This document shows positions 39,906 to 50,729 of a DNA stretch of 64,000 nucleotides, piece after piece (the stretch's first letter is position 1; each line of letters begins with the position of its first letter). The DNA is from Vanessa cardui. Its lineage: Eukaryota > Arthropoda > Insecta > Lepidoptera > Nymphalidae. A program made the position numbers and the translations under genes. The notes under the pieces are model-generated. The model was not told the origin of the DNA and did not search any database. It worked only from the letters and a program-made list of their open reading frames with translations. Location of the stretch: the NCBI RefSeq assembly GCF_905220365.1, contig NC_061153.1:1136001-1200000 (forward strand), in the 5' to 3' direction.

Positions 39906-40252
39906 TTATCAGAAGCGGGATTGGAAAAAGCTCCGATCTCTGCTACGTCCTCGTCAGCTTCGGTTCCACCTGTCACATAAGGATCGCTACAAGACAGAAC
40001 CATATTGCGAAGTGATAAGAAGATCTCTAAGCACTTCACACTAACTGCCTGCAACTTCGGTGTAAGGGGGCCCATCTATATGGCAGGACCGCAAGCCACG
40101 GATCCAATAAATCATTCATCAGCTCCAAGGCCGACTAGTGCGGGAGTACCCACTTCGTCAACACTTGAGGCGGCTACTTCCTACAATTAAGAACAATACG
40201 CTTCAAGGGCATCCTCATTTGCCATGCTGTTCATATGTGTGGAACATCTTAA

Positions 40253-40438
40253 TTGAAAAATCAACAAGAGACCATGTGGATCACGAAGATCATGGATAAC
40301 ACGGGGAAATGGAGACACACTAAGATAAACAACACGTCAGGAACCAGCCGAGCAAATGGCCAAGTGGAAAGAATTATTACTACCCTCAAAAACGAGTTAA
40401 TAAAAATGAAGAACTGCGAGACCGAACAGTGCATCTAG
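40253..40438 (+). pseudogene. Integrase fragment of the LTR element
   Basis: The 61-residue frame includes SGTSRANGQVERIITTLKNEL, where R-A-N-G-Q-V-E-R is the classic C-terminal end of the Ty3/gypsy integrase catalytic core, with the last catalytic Glu. Nothing else of pol is readable. It fixes the element on the plus strand. Confidence 0.75.
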
Positions 40439-40946
40439 TATATGGAGTTGCACCACCCACTTTTTACACAAAGAAAACATTGCATACCACCTGAACCTCT
40501 TAAACCTGATCGACATTAATAAAGAGTCCACGTAACCACCATTACTTGATGTGATTAATTAATTGTGTCTTTCGAGATTTGCAGGTTTCATAAGAATAAC
40601 GACAGTGGAGGAGGTGGTCGGCAGAGGGCGCTCGTGATCAGCTTCGTCGTGCACCGCAGCCGGGCGACCAAGAAATGCGACTGGTGCAGAGCGCGCACCA
40701 TCCCGCAGAATGGCCGTGACAGTGGGAGTTGTCGTCCATATCACGAGCTGGTCAGTCAGTGCGAGTGGTCAGCATCGACGAGAACTAATCATCGCATAAA
40801 ACTGTGAGGCAAAATTTACTTATCTTACCTCTTAAAATCTAAAGAAATAAAAAAGAGCAATAACAAAAAAGAAAAAAAAATGTTTGAGTATTAATTACCA
40901 TTGAGATTCCTCATGCAACCATAACTACACACGTACACTCTTGTTT

Positions 40947-41400
40947 GAGAGTGATACCTCTGAGCTAACCACGTGTTACCCTCGTACTACTCACGGATCC
41001 TTGATGTATCCGAAAGTGAACCATGAGATACCGTTGGGAGGCGTTGTGGAGCCGTGGTAGCCATTTATATACCGTAATCTGGAGAGTGATACCTCTGAGC
41101 TAACCACGTGTTACCCTTGAGCTACCCGCGGATCCTTGATGTATCCACAGAGAACCATGAGATACCGTAGGGAGACGTTGTGGACCGTGGTTAGACATGT
41201 ATACACCACAGATCTACGAGAACCTTTAGTAGCCATGTATATACCATAGTCTGGAGAGTGATACCTCTGAGCTAACCACGTGTTACCCTCGAGCTACCCA
41301 CGGATCCTTGATGTATCCACAGAGAACCATGAGATACCGTAGGGAGACCTTGTGGACCGTGGTATAGACATGTATACACCACAGATCTACGACAACCTTT
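40947..41400 (+). repeat. Three-copy minisatellite inside the LTR element
   Basis: Units beginning GAGAGTGATACCTCTGAGCT start at 40947, 41082 and 41254 (spacing 135 and 172). Each contains CTAACCACGTGTTACC, GGATCCTTGATGTATCC and ACCATGAGATACCGT. The second and third also carry ATGTATACACCACAGATCTA. It sits in the region before the right LTR. Confidence 0.85.
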
Positions 41401-41631
41401 AACAGTTATTATGACACAGTTATGAGCATAGTATGCGTAAAATCTGCCCATATTTATTATAATAAAGGTGCATGAGAGATTTCTTTGTGTACTGTTTTAC
41501 AAAACAATTATCAAAGGTCAACATGATGTGTTGCTTACAGATACCTGCTTCAAAAATGTTTTTTGATTCGCAGATTTCCAATCGCACAACTTAGGCAGGT
41601 GCAGAGCGCGCACCGCCTGTCAGAATGGCCG

Positions 41632-42029
41632 TGTCGGCGCGGAACTACGAATTTAAGAAAAACACGTGTCCAGAAATGATTATTTTAATAATTTAAAACT
41701 GTTTCATTGTTAAATGAATAATTTTTAGTGAATTTTGAAATGTTAAATTACTCTGAAAAATTTAATGTTTGTAAACAACTGTTATCTTGAGTGAATAAGT
41801 CTACCCACCTATTTTTGTTATAAAAGATCAAGCGACCGCCGGTTTCGACAGACTTGGTCGAGCCGTCGGAGCGATCGGACCGTCTCATATTGGAATAAAT
41901 CATAGAGGATTAATTCCTGAGTTTTATTTAATACCACCGAAAATGGTTAAAGATCGAAACTCTGACACTCGTGACGTTAGCTATGCTGACGTCTTGTATT
42001 TTTAAAAACGGGCTCGGACATGCTGCTCC
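41632..42029 (+). repeat. Right LTR
   Basis: Nearly identical to the left LTR after removal of its insertion (few substitutions, for example AACCACG/AACTACG at the start). Preceded by CAGAATGGCCG. High similarity between LTRs suggests the copy, though deleted, is not very old. Confidence 0.82.
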
Positions 42030-42604
42030 AATTGTAGGTTACTAAATTTTTACTGAACAATACAAACACTTACGCTACTTAGTCAAGTTTACGAAGAGGC
42101 AAATTGATTTTTTTTTAAATATATATTTAAAATAATTGAGGATTGAATTAAACGCGTCTGAACAGATTTGGATGCTCAGTTTAATTAATTATTAAAATAC
42201 ATGTTTCCCACTGTCTTAACTAAAATCTTACATTCCAGGAATTCATTTACATTGTTATGTTTCCCAGTACAACGACCACCCAACGCTAGAATGCAACAAT
42301 GCAATTTTTAGGTTTTTACCGTGAATATTCTTCGTGGTACTGGTTGCATAACTACTTACTTGCTATTTATTTATTTATTTTTTGTATTTTTTTCAAATTT
42401 TTTTTGTTTGTTCATTATGGTGGTACAGCACATCATAAGTGTAACACTGTTGCGTTTAATTCAGGCGTTAGTTTTTTTTTCTCTTTTTTTTTATTTTGTC
42501 TTACGACTATACTTAAATTGAAATAGTTGTAAATAGTTGGATGCCCATCACTACTTAATCAAAGCTGGACACTTTGCCTTTATAGGATATAATATGATAG
42601 GTTA
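42030..42604. other. Unassigned AT-rich DNA
   Basis: About 575 bases without a recognised element. Open frames at 42299-42526 are T-rich low complexity and not gene-like. Confidence 0.4.
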
Positions 42605-44004
42605 AGTGTAGTCGCGGATGGCTTCTTCGGTAGCTCTCTCTGCTCGTGATATTAGTCGAGCTATTGCGTCTTCTTCTGTACTATCAGTATAGTACACGCA
42701 AGTCTTTGTACGTCTCGAGAGAGCTACTACTGCGTGAGGGACGCTCTAGATCAGACTATTTGCTTTTACTGTTGTTCGCACTACATACACCCTTTCGTAA
42801 GTACGCCCTTGTGCTTCGTGTATGGTCAGGGTACAGGAACCCGTATCCGACCCATAGCCTTGGCCGATCAGGAGTTCCTTTTCGGCCTGAGTGTGGGTCA
42901 GGTACAAGGTGTTATTTGTTTTCGGGATACTCGTCCTTCCATATCGTTTAAGGGATAAGGAGCGCACTTGATAGTTGGCTGAATATATCCCTTCATAAAC
43001 TTCATTCACCGCGTATGCTACGTCTTGAGGGCTTCTGTATGTGCACAGTAATTCGTTGTTGACCGCTGTTATAGTGTTTGGGTTTTGTATTTTAGAGAAA
43101 ATAGGTTGTGCCTGTCAATATAAGGAAGCTGGTTGTTTCCGATCAGGATTAACTCTGTTGCTCCCGCAATTTGAATGGCCATCACGATAGCTCCGAAGTG
43201 ATTCATCAGAGCTTCGTCCAACACTAGGCGTGTGCAAGTATCACCTTCTGAGATACCATTCACCAGTAGTGAGGCCATGGTTCGGATTCGCCTTTTGGCT
43301 CTTTCCTCACCAACGCGTGGAGTTAGTTTTGCCCTTAGATCTTTGACTGTTTCCTTGGTAGAGGTGACCTCCATTTATTAGGTCAGTCTCGATGTTAGTG
43401 TGACCGATTATCCATGTGGTTTTACCGCATCCAGGCACTCCATTCACCCATGTGATAGCGGGGGTCGTCAACCCCATCTGGATTCCGCTGGACGACAGGT
43501 CCCCGAATATGGCTTTCGCCATTTCGAGAATCCTGTCTTCCAGCATTATCCTGGTGCATTTGGCGACTACAACTACTTGGTCACTGAGTGGAACGGTAGC
43601 CCTGATACGTAGCTCCTGCCCCAACTGATTCCCCTCGAGTTCTATGAGGCACTGTAGGCAGCCATATAGTGTCCCGACGCTCTACCGTGTATTACAGTTT
43701 GAGTGCTCAGGTCGTACACCGCCTGCTTTAACTGCACCTCTAGCAATTTGTGTTTACCTCTCTGGTAAGTCTGCAATATCGTGCTGCAAAGATCTTTATT
43801 GACTTTCTGTGTGGTAACCGTTATTGCTAGGTACTCTCGGAGGGCGTTTTCTATGTGAGTCTGCTGATCTGCTACAGATTTCAGTTGGGGTGGCTGCACC
43901 ATACCCATTGCCGCTTTGGTTCGTGTGGTGTTGCGCTGAACCTCTTGGCGTGATGTTAAGGGGGCGGTGAATTTCTCCAAGGCATCTTCTTATCATATTC
44001 ATAC
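42605..44004 (-). pseudogene. Endogenous viral element: superfamily 1 helicase of a virga-like RNA virus
   Basis: Minus-strand frames 43980-43642, 43624-43307, 43374-43069, 43009-42746 and a last piece to about 42610 carry successive parts of one protein. It shows a Walker A motif GVPGCGKTT (motif I, near 43470), a TxxxxxDLR element (43350), a DEAL Walker B (near 43225), LIGNNQLPY (motif III, near 43145; the usual acidic residue before NQ looks lost), IHEAQG (motif V, near 42830) and VALSR (motif VI, near 42705). This order is typical of alphavirus-like replicase helicases, closest in style to virga/nege-like viruses of insects and plants. At least three frame changes and stops separate the parts, so no functional protein remains. 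The upstream side is cut by A0 at 44005. Family placement is from motif memory. Confidence 0.82.
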
Positions 44005-44375
44005 CTACTTGACGTTAGCGGTGACAAGTGTGTTCGTACATTTTATAGAAACAAAAATAGTAAAACTCAGTGAAATTGATAAAACAAACCTTTATTAAAA
44101 CATTAAGTGTGTAAACACACTGTAAGTGTAATAAATACATTGATAAGTTTTAATATCAGTGAATTTTGTGCAAAGTTAATCAGCTGTTTGGATCAGCGGA
44201 TGCGTATATACCTACCCACTAACAAAGAAAACAATTCAACGTATACTTCTTTCGATTAAACTTACAATCTAGTGGTTTGGTGTATTTGTGATTACTCGTT
44301 TATTTACATATTAAAACTTTAGAACCGACTATAGTGAAATATATTATCCCTTATACATAATTATTACAATATTAC
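44005..44375 (+). mobile_element. Family A copy A0 (outermost), 5' UTR part
   Basis: It matches, with few differences, the 5' UTR of A3 (complement of 54259-54644), starting at TACCTACTTGACG. It ends in AATATTAC where the I-group element begins, and the same AATATTAC resumes the copy at 59788. It shows that A0 was full length at its 5' end when it inserted next to the viral remnant. Confidence 0.85.
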
Positions 44376-47288
44376 TTTTTTTTTCTTTTCTTTTTATTTT
44401 ATTTAGAGGGTTTATTCTATAAAGTAGAATATGCCACCCCCATAGTAGCTATTACAAAAAATTACATTCTACGTTTACACCCTTTTTAAACCATATTGTA
44501 TAGCATCTCAGCCTCAGCTGAATTTGGTGAGGCCAAGATACTGTTACAAGATGCAAAATCAAAACAATATGGTAAAGCAGCTTCAATTTGCTTCCTCTCT
44601 GCTTCGTTCCGTACATATTCCAACAATATGTGATATACATCTTCTATAGTTCCGCACTCGCTACAGTTAGGAGATGGAACCTTCTTCATGAGGAAAGCAA
44701 AACTATTCAGAGGGATGTGTCCGGATCGAAGCCTTAATGAAGCTATTACGTCACTCCTGCTCATATTGGAATTGTCAAACCAAGGTTTCTGCAATAGACA
44801 TGGTTGGACTGTTATGTACCAGATACCTTTGGTTTGCGACCTTTCGTTAAAATACTCTGATCAAAGATTGAAACAGTATTGTTTGGCTCGATATAAATTT
44901 TCGGAGCAACTTGGTAAATAATTCATAACGTAACCATCAACAATAGCTTCTTTTGCTAGTTTGTCAACAATTTCATTGCCAGTAATTCCAATATGAGCTG
45001 GGATCCACTGCAGTTTTACATTAATATTTATTTTGTGAAATTCCTTTAAAATGTTTAAAATAACAAAGGCTATAGGAACTCCATTATAACCCCAGGAGCA
45101 TCTTTTTATGTGTTGGAGTGCGCTCTTCGAATCACTTAAAATTACGAAGTTTTTACCTCCGAGAGACTTAATATACGAAAGACAGTCGGCTATAGCAATA
45201 AGTTCAGCAGACATGATAGGAATATTGAGGCTTAACTGTAATTTAATGGAACTTCCAATTTGAGGATCGAAAAACGCTATTCCTTCATCTTCATTTTTTT
45301 TAGATGAGTCCGTAAACATTTTATGGTAGTTATCATATTTATCATTGATAAATTGACTACAAATTAATTTGATATCTTTAGTATTGCACTTTTTCTTCGA
45401 CTTAACTATTACAGGTATATCATGCATAATTACCGAATCTAAATCTATGTAATTGACCCACGTATCTAAATTATACATTTCAGGCTTACCTGAAGAATGT
45501 ATATTATACGAGTTGAAAGTTCTATAAATGGTTATTAATAACGGTAATTTTTTAGATTTCCAATAATAATTTTGACAATTTGCATTAAGTTCTACAATAT
45601 AAGTGTACACTGGACTTGGACCAAATGCTTTACTTTTAAATAAAAATTTGCTTCCTAAATACACTCTACGTATATGCAACGGTACCAAACAAAGCTCGCT
45701 TTCCATCACATGAATGGCGGTGCTCTTAACAAATCCACCAATTAATCGCATTGCCATATTTTGAACACGATCTAGCTTAATGAGATGATTTTAGCAGCAT
45801 TGTCGTATAAAACACGCGTAATCCATCCTGCTTCTAATTATACTTATATACAAACGTCTAAGGTGTTTTTTTTGAATAAATTAATAAACTTTTGTGTTTT
45901 TTCTACTACACTATTAATGTGCATAGCCCATCTCAGTGACTTATCTAGCCAGAACCCTAAATATTTTACGTTTTCAACAACCTCCAATAATACGCCAAAA
46001 ATGTTCAATCTAAATGTATTTCTTCTAAAATTTCGTTTAAAAATGCAAACTTTACTTTTCCTGGGAGAAATTTCTAATCCAATATCTAAAAAGGTTTTAC
46101 TTAAATAGTTTAATGCCCTTTGTAGGTGTCTAACACTCTTCGAAATTGATTAGTTACGTAAATCGCAAAGTCATCAGCGTATTGAGATACATATACATTA
46201 TTTATATTTTTACAAATATGTATAGTAATGATGTCAAATAATAACGGAGACAAGGGATCTCCTTGAGCTAAGCCCTTACTAGTAGAACGACAAATACAGA
46301 AATTATCTCCAGTTATTTTTAAATATCTTTCACTTAAATATGACCTATAAGCACACACTTTAGTCCCAACAGAAAATTTATCCAAAATAGATAGTAATGC
46401 CGTAATTTCTATATTATTATACGCACTATCAATGTCAATAAAACAGCTAACCGTTGGAATTTTATTAGAAAAACCGATTTGTATCCTGGAGACTATTGTA
46501 GCTAAACTATCTAAAGCAGATTTTCCTTTTTTGAAGCCCACTGTATCTTGAGAAAACAAATTATTATGTTCGAAAAACCATTCTAATTTAATTTTTATCA
46601 TATTATGAAAAAAATTGCATATGCAGGACATCATCGAAATTGGTCTCAAAGATGTCAGGGAATGAGGATCTCTTCCTGGTTTAGGAATAGCAACGATATT
46701 GATATTCCTCCACTGTCTCGGAGCAAATTCATGCGTAAAAAACAAGATATATAAACGCAACAGAATTATTTTGCCATTAAAAGGAATATGCTTAATCATT
46801 GAATATGAAATATTGTCCAGGCCAGGAGAGGTGTCTTTTGATCGTATACATTTTAATAATTCTGAAAGAGTAAATTCAAGTTCTAAGTCGAGATTATCTG
46901 AAGTAAATGTGGGTCGCAAAGGACATGCGTAATCTCGTGTTATACTATTTAAAACTAATGTCGCCCTCTCTTTGTCAATGACATGCTTAGGAGATTTGAA
47001 TCCCTTAAACCACCTCATTTTATCCCACATTTCGACTGACGTACTAACTTGGTCTATCGAAGTACAAAAACCTTTAAAGTCGACATCTTTTGCTTGACGC
47101 ATTAATCGCTGTGACTGAGCTATTTTTTCTTTAAGAAGATCAAAATTTTGGGGGATAGAATTACGACGGAACCTGCTTAATGCTAATCTGCGTTCGGCAA
47201 CGGATTTTGACAAATTTGGAGTCCAATATTTTTTTGGCGAGAACTTACTAACTAGATTCTGATTTAATTTAATGTATGGTATATGAAG
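44376..47288 (-). mobile_element. I-group element, 3' half (RT, RNase H, tail)
   Basis: On the minus strand: RT (47288-46110), connection, RNase H (45757-44861), zinc-binding tail (44794-44486), 3' UTR and a poly(A) seen as the T-rich run at 44376-44400. Its other half is at 57349-59787; the two were parted by the RTE insertion at a 9-bp duplication TATATGAAG (47280-47288 and 57348-57356). The element as a whole is bounded by AATATTAC (44368-44375 and 59788-59795). Confidence 0.88.
44486..45757 (-). pseudogene. RNase H and zinc-binding tail of the I-group element
   Basis: Frame 45757-44861 contains HKMFTDSSKKNEDEG (first Asp), SAELIAIADCL (Glu), ILSDSKSALQH (Asp) and WIPAHIGITGNEIVDKLAKEA (His, Asp): a complete RNase H catalytic set. 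Frame 44794-44486 adds LRLRSGHIPLN and the Cys/His pattern CSECGTIEDVYHILLEYVR seen at the C-terminus of I-type ORF2. A frameshift near 44870 separates them. Presence of RNase H supports the I group over Jockey. Confidence 0.86.
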
Positions 47289-47303
47289 TAGAGGGCGCTG
47301 CAC
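46110..47303 (-). pseudogene. Reverse transcriptase of the I-group element
   Basis: The frame has a linker (KKYWTPNLSKSVAERRLALS) then RT: RSKDTSPGLDNISYSMIKHI, NIVAIPKPGRDPHSLTSLRP, GFKKGKSALDSLATIV, CFIDIDSAYNNIEITAL (catalytic Asp), GLAQGDPLSPLLFD and SQYADDFAIYV (intact YADD). Codons before 47288 belong to the RTE insert, and the real ORF continued from the half at 57349. A frameshift near 46130 separates RT from the connection region (46108-45760). Confidence 0.87.
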
Positions 47304-48105
47304 GCAAAGTTTACAGTACTCGATTCGTAAAAAATAAACTTTTAAAACTATATATGTGCGAAATAGTGGTTGTTTTTTTGTGTAAAAGACATGTCTACAA
47401 ATGAATCGTATGCAGAAACGTTATCCAAAGTGAATATTCAGACAAAGTGAAAAAAAGGAGTGATTATATATGTGTCGACAAACATTATAAAAATTGACAA
47501 TAGTAAAACATAAAAATCGTTATAATTGGTGAACTATAAAAAAAAAATAAATAAATAAAATAAAACAATAAACACTAGTGAGAGTGAAGTTAATAATAAA
47601 TCATATCAAACAAATTATTATTATAATAGTAAAAATAAGAGTAAAAATTAAAAAGTTTGAAGGTGGTCAAAAAACATCCTCATTGAACTACCCTCAAAGT
47701 CACTAAGCCCGAGCGGATACTGATGAAAAATTTCATTACTCAAGTTAAAGCTCGTTTGGTGTAAAGGTATGTAAGAACTGTGAATAACCAACAGAACCGA
47801 GATCGATTCTGACCGAATCCACAGAAGTATCATATTTATTTATAAATTCTCAATTCTCTACTACAGATAAGAGAGAAATACGATATATGCTGTTATTAAT
47901 TAATAATTAAAAAAAAAAAAAAAATTAAACTATACTATAATTACAAACGAACGCCATCTATTTAAACAACCAACTAATTACGTCGTCAAGTAATGTATTG
48001 AACCGTCAGTGATCGAAAAGTGTTAAGGGGGGCTAGTTCTGCGCATTCCACCAGAGGGCGCTAGAAGTTTCAAAACAAACCAACAAAACCAGTAACTTAA
48101 TAGTC

Positions 48106-48904
48106 ATGGAAGATATAATGATTGCATTACGTAAAATCCAGAACGAACTCGACTCACAAAAGAACACCATCCTACAAAGCGGCGAAAAAGTAACAGAAAC
48201 CGTAACACAAAATATAAATAGCATATTAGAAGAGAAATTTAAAATTTGGGATGAAAAGTATGAAGACCTCAAACAAAAGTTAGATAACCAAGAAAAAAGA
48301 ATTTACTTCATGGAAAAACAGGCAAGAAAGAACAACATAGTCTTCTTCGGTATCGAAGAAACCGAAAATTCATACCAAATGCTGGAAAATATTATAATAG
48401 ATTTTGTTAATAAATATTTCTCTCTAGATCTAAACCATAGGGATATACAGGAAGTGAAGAGAATCAATAATCGCTACATTTACTACACTTGGCACGAAAA
48501 TTAAAATATTCAAACAGAGAAAAGAGGCACTAAGTAAAACTACATACTATCTAATGGAAGACTATCCCAAGCAAATATTAGAGAAGAGAAAAGTGCTACA
48601 AGAGCAGGCTATAACCGAGCGAGAAAAAGGCAATATAGTAAAGATCAAATATGACAAACTTGTGATACTACCTAAAACCAAACCCAAAGATAACAATAAA
48701 AGAATTTTGACACCATCTCCCGAAACATATACCAACGAAGTTACAAATGTACAGGCTAGAAAGAAAAACAGACACCACACCCAAATAAAAAGAACGTCTA
48801 GTTTGTCGGAAGGAACAGTGAAACCAGGCTTACTTAACTTCCTTGTCAGTAAAAACACAAACAACATACCTAGCGCTCAATGCAGTACAAGCAACAACTA
48901 CTAA
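48106..48904 (+). pseudogene. ORF1 of RTE-like element D
   Basis: ATG at 48106 opens MEDIMIALRKIQNELDSQKN, a coiled-coil region (LEEKFKIWDEKYEDLKQKLD) and an RRM-like segment (NIVFFGIEETENS). A frameshift near 48480 moves to frame 48505-48904, which holds the basic C-terminal part (KRILTPSPETYTNEVTNVQA). The stop overlaps the start of ORF2 by about 25 bases. ORF1 proteins of this type bind element RNA. The coiled coil plus RRM layout matches the RTE copy at 8795-9350. Confidence 0.75.
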
Positions 48905-49410
48905 CAATCACCGCCCTTCTCGGAATCAGAAACAGAAAATATGCAACAATCAACTACAAAACTAAACCTTATCTTCCAACCCGGCTGGTCACCGTGGAAG
49001 GTCAAGACCAAAACCCTCTAAAGAAGAAATCTCAAAAAATATCAAAAACACACGAAGCAACATTAACTCAAGAAATACAAAATCATACACATAAAAAAAA
49101 TGACAAGTATTATATATTAACCTACAACGTAAGAACTTTATCCACTCATGAACGATTAATAGAACTGAGCGAAGCAATACAAGAAATTAAATACGACATA
49201 ATTGGTCTGTGCGAAATAAGACGCCAAGGCACTAAAATAGAAGAACATGATAATTTCATTATATGCAACACTGGACTAATACCAGGCAGAAATGGAGTCG
49301 GTTTTATAATAAACAAAACTCGCAGAGAATGGATTGAAAGCTTCGTTGGCATAAATGATAGAGTCGCATTACTAAACTTAGATATTCAAGGTGTATTCAT
49401 GTCACTTATA
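48880..49410 (+). pseudogene. ORF2 endonuclease, N-terminal half, of RTE-like element D
   Basis: One open frame leads into YYILTYNVRTLSTHERLIEL and YDIIGLCEIRRQGTK (conserved Asn and catalytic Glu), NGVGFIINKT and NDRVALLNLDIQG. It is interrupted in mid-domain by A3. The matching half starts at 54650 with QVYAPTEAANEDE in an open frame, so ORF2 appears to have been intact when A3 inserted. Confidence 0.85.
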
Positions 49411-50729
49411 GAAAGAAAGAAAGAAAGAACACTTTTATTTGGGACAACATGACACTTGGTACAAAATAAAAAGTAAAAATAATAATTAAAAAAAAATAAT
49501 AATAATTAAGTACTAATAAATTATCATTTACACAAAAAAAAAAGAAATAAAATGAACAATAAAAAAAAGTAACGATACAAAAACAAATATAAAGAAAAAG
49601 AACAACTACAATATACGTGACGTGTCCCAAATAGGTATACCATTCAGCAATTCAAAGGTGTGGACACCTAATGCTGATTTTCAATGGTACCCTTTTTTTT
49701 ATATACCTACTGACGGGCGGTGACCCAATGAAAATACAAATACTAAAATTTAAAATAAAGACAATAGACATTACACATATAATTTATTTATAAGATAAAT
49801 TGCATACATTAAATAATAATTTATTCAATTAATAAAACTACACGCAAATATATTTATATTTTGTATAAAGCAAAACCAGTTATGGAGAAATAGGATCACT
49901 GGGAATGTTATTACAATGCCACGTGCGCCGCGCGCCGGTGGTCGCGTGACGCGTGCATTTTAATTGTATTATAATTATAGTGAATTCAGTGGACACAAAA
50001 AGAAAAGTACTCGGTGGACGTAAGAGTTTAAGGTATAAATATATTACATATAATAATAAAGTATGTGAGCTTATATTAAAAATAACTAATGAGATACTTT
50101 CTTTGATTTCTAGACTACCCAACGATAAAATCAAATAATAAAACCTCATTATTAGCGGCAGTTTTCTCAGCAGAACTAACGTATAGTAGTTGGAACAACA
50201 CCATGCAAGCAGCGGAGCCATACCATTAAGGTAAGATGATATGTAATTAATATTTATATACCTAGGTAAAGAAAATTAGATATTAATGTATGTTATATTT
50301 TAGTACTATATTAATATATAATCGAAGATCTATTTGGTTATTGAAAAAAAAAAATACAAGTAAAAAAATAAATTAAAAAAAATAAAATAAAAATTACAAG
50401 GTAATTAAGCCGATGTCACGCCATAGTTATGTAACTCGAGAACGAAGCAAATTTTTTAAGATTATGTATATGTAATACTTATATATAACTAATATAAACA
50501 TATATACATAGAAACACATACAACCATATATATAATTATACATATACACTAATACGAATATATATTTATTATTCCGATTCTAACTGTAGATTAAATAAAT
50601 ATTTTTTGTATTTAATATTAAATGTTTTTATGGTCTTTAGGATCCGAAGCGGAGGGGGGATGTTGTTCCAACAGGTGCTGCTGTGCGGTGTGACGGCACA
50701 TTCAGCATATAAGATGAAGCTCTCGTTTG

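Larger units (their letters stand above)
39139..42029 (+). mobile_element. Degenerate gypsy-type LTR retrotransposon
   Basis: Two direct repeats that begin TGTCGGCGCGGAAC (39139 and 41632) bracket 1.7 kb of internal DNA. Net LTR length is about 390-400 bp once the 367-bp insertion in the left LTR is removed. The internal region retains only an integrase scrap (40253-40438) and a three-copy minisatellite (40947-41400). gag, protease, RT and most of integrase are gone, so it is a dead, deleted copy. No target duplication was confirmed. Confidence 0.82.
47289..49410 (+). mobile_element. RTE-like element D, 5' part
   Basis: Inserted in the I-group element with the 9-bp duplication TATATGAAG. It comprises a 5' UTR of about 800 bases, ORF1 (48106-48904) and the first half of the endonuclease, then is interrupted at 49410 by A3 and resumes at 54645. 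Total length without A3 is about 4.8 kb, so it is probably full length. A possible tRNA-like box A/box B pair lies at 47757-47810. Confidence 0.85.

Noticed and set aside
40947..41400. Possible CRISPR or gene family from repeated GAGAGTGATACC blocks
   Set aside because: Units are long, uneven and lie within an LTR element; a minisatellite fits.
44005..44375. A solo LTR or SINE
   Set aside because: It matches the 5' UTR upstream of the intact ORF1 of A3, and the element resumes at 59788 after a target duplication.
49411..49740. A separate short element family with (TTTC)n tails
   Set aside because: Comparison of 1900-2205, 39487-39853 and this segment shows it is simply the 3' end of family A.
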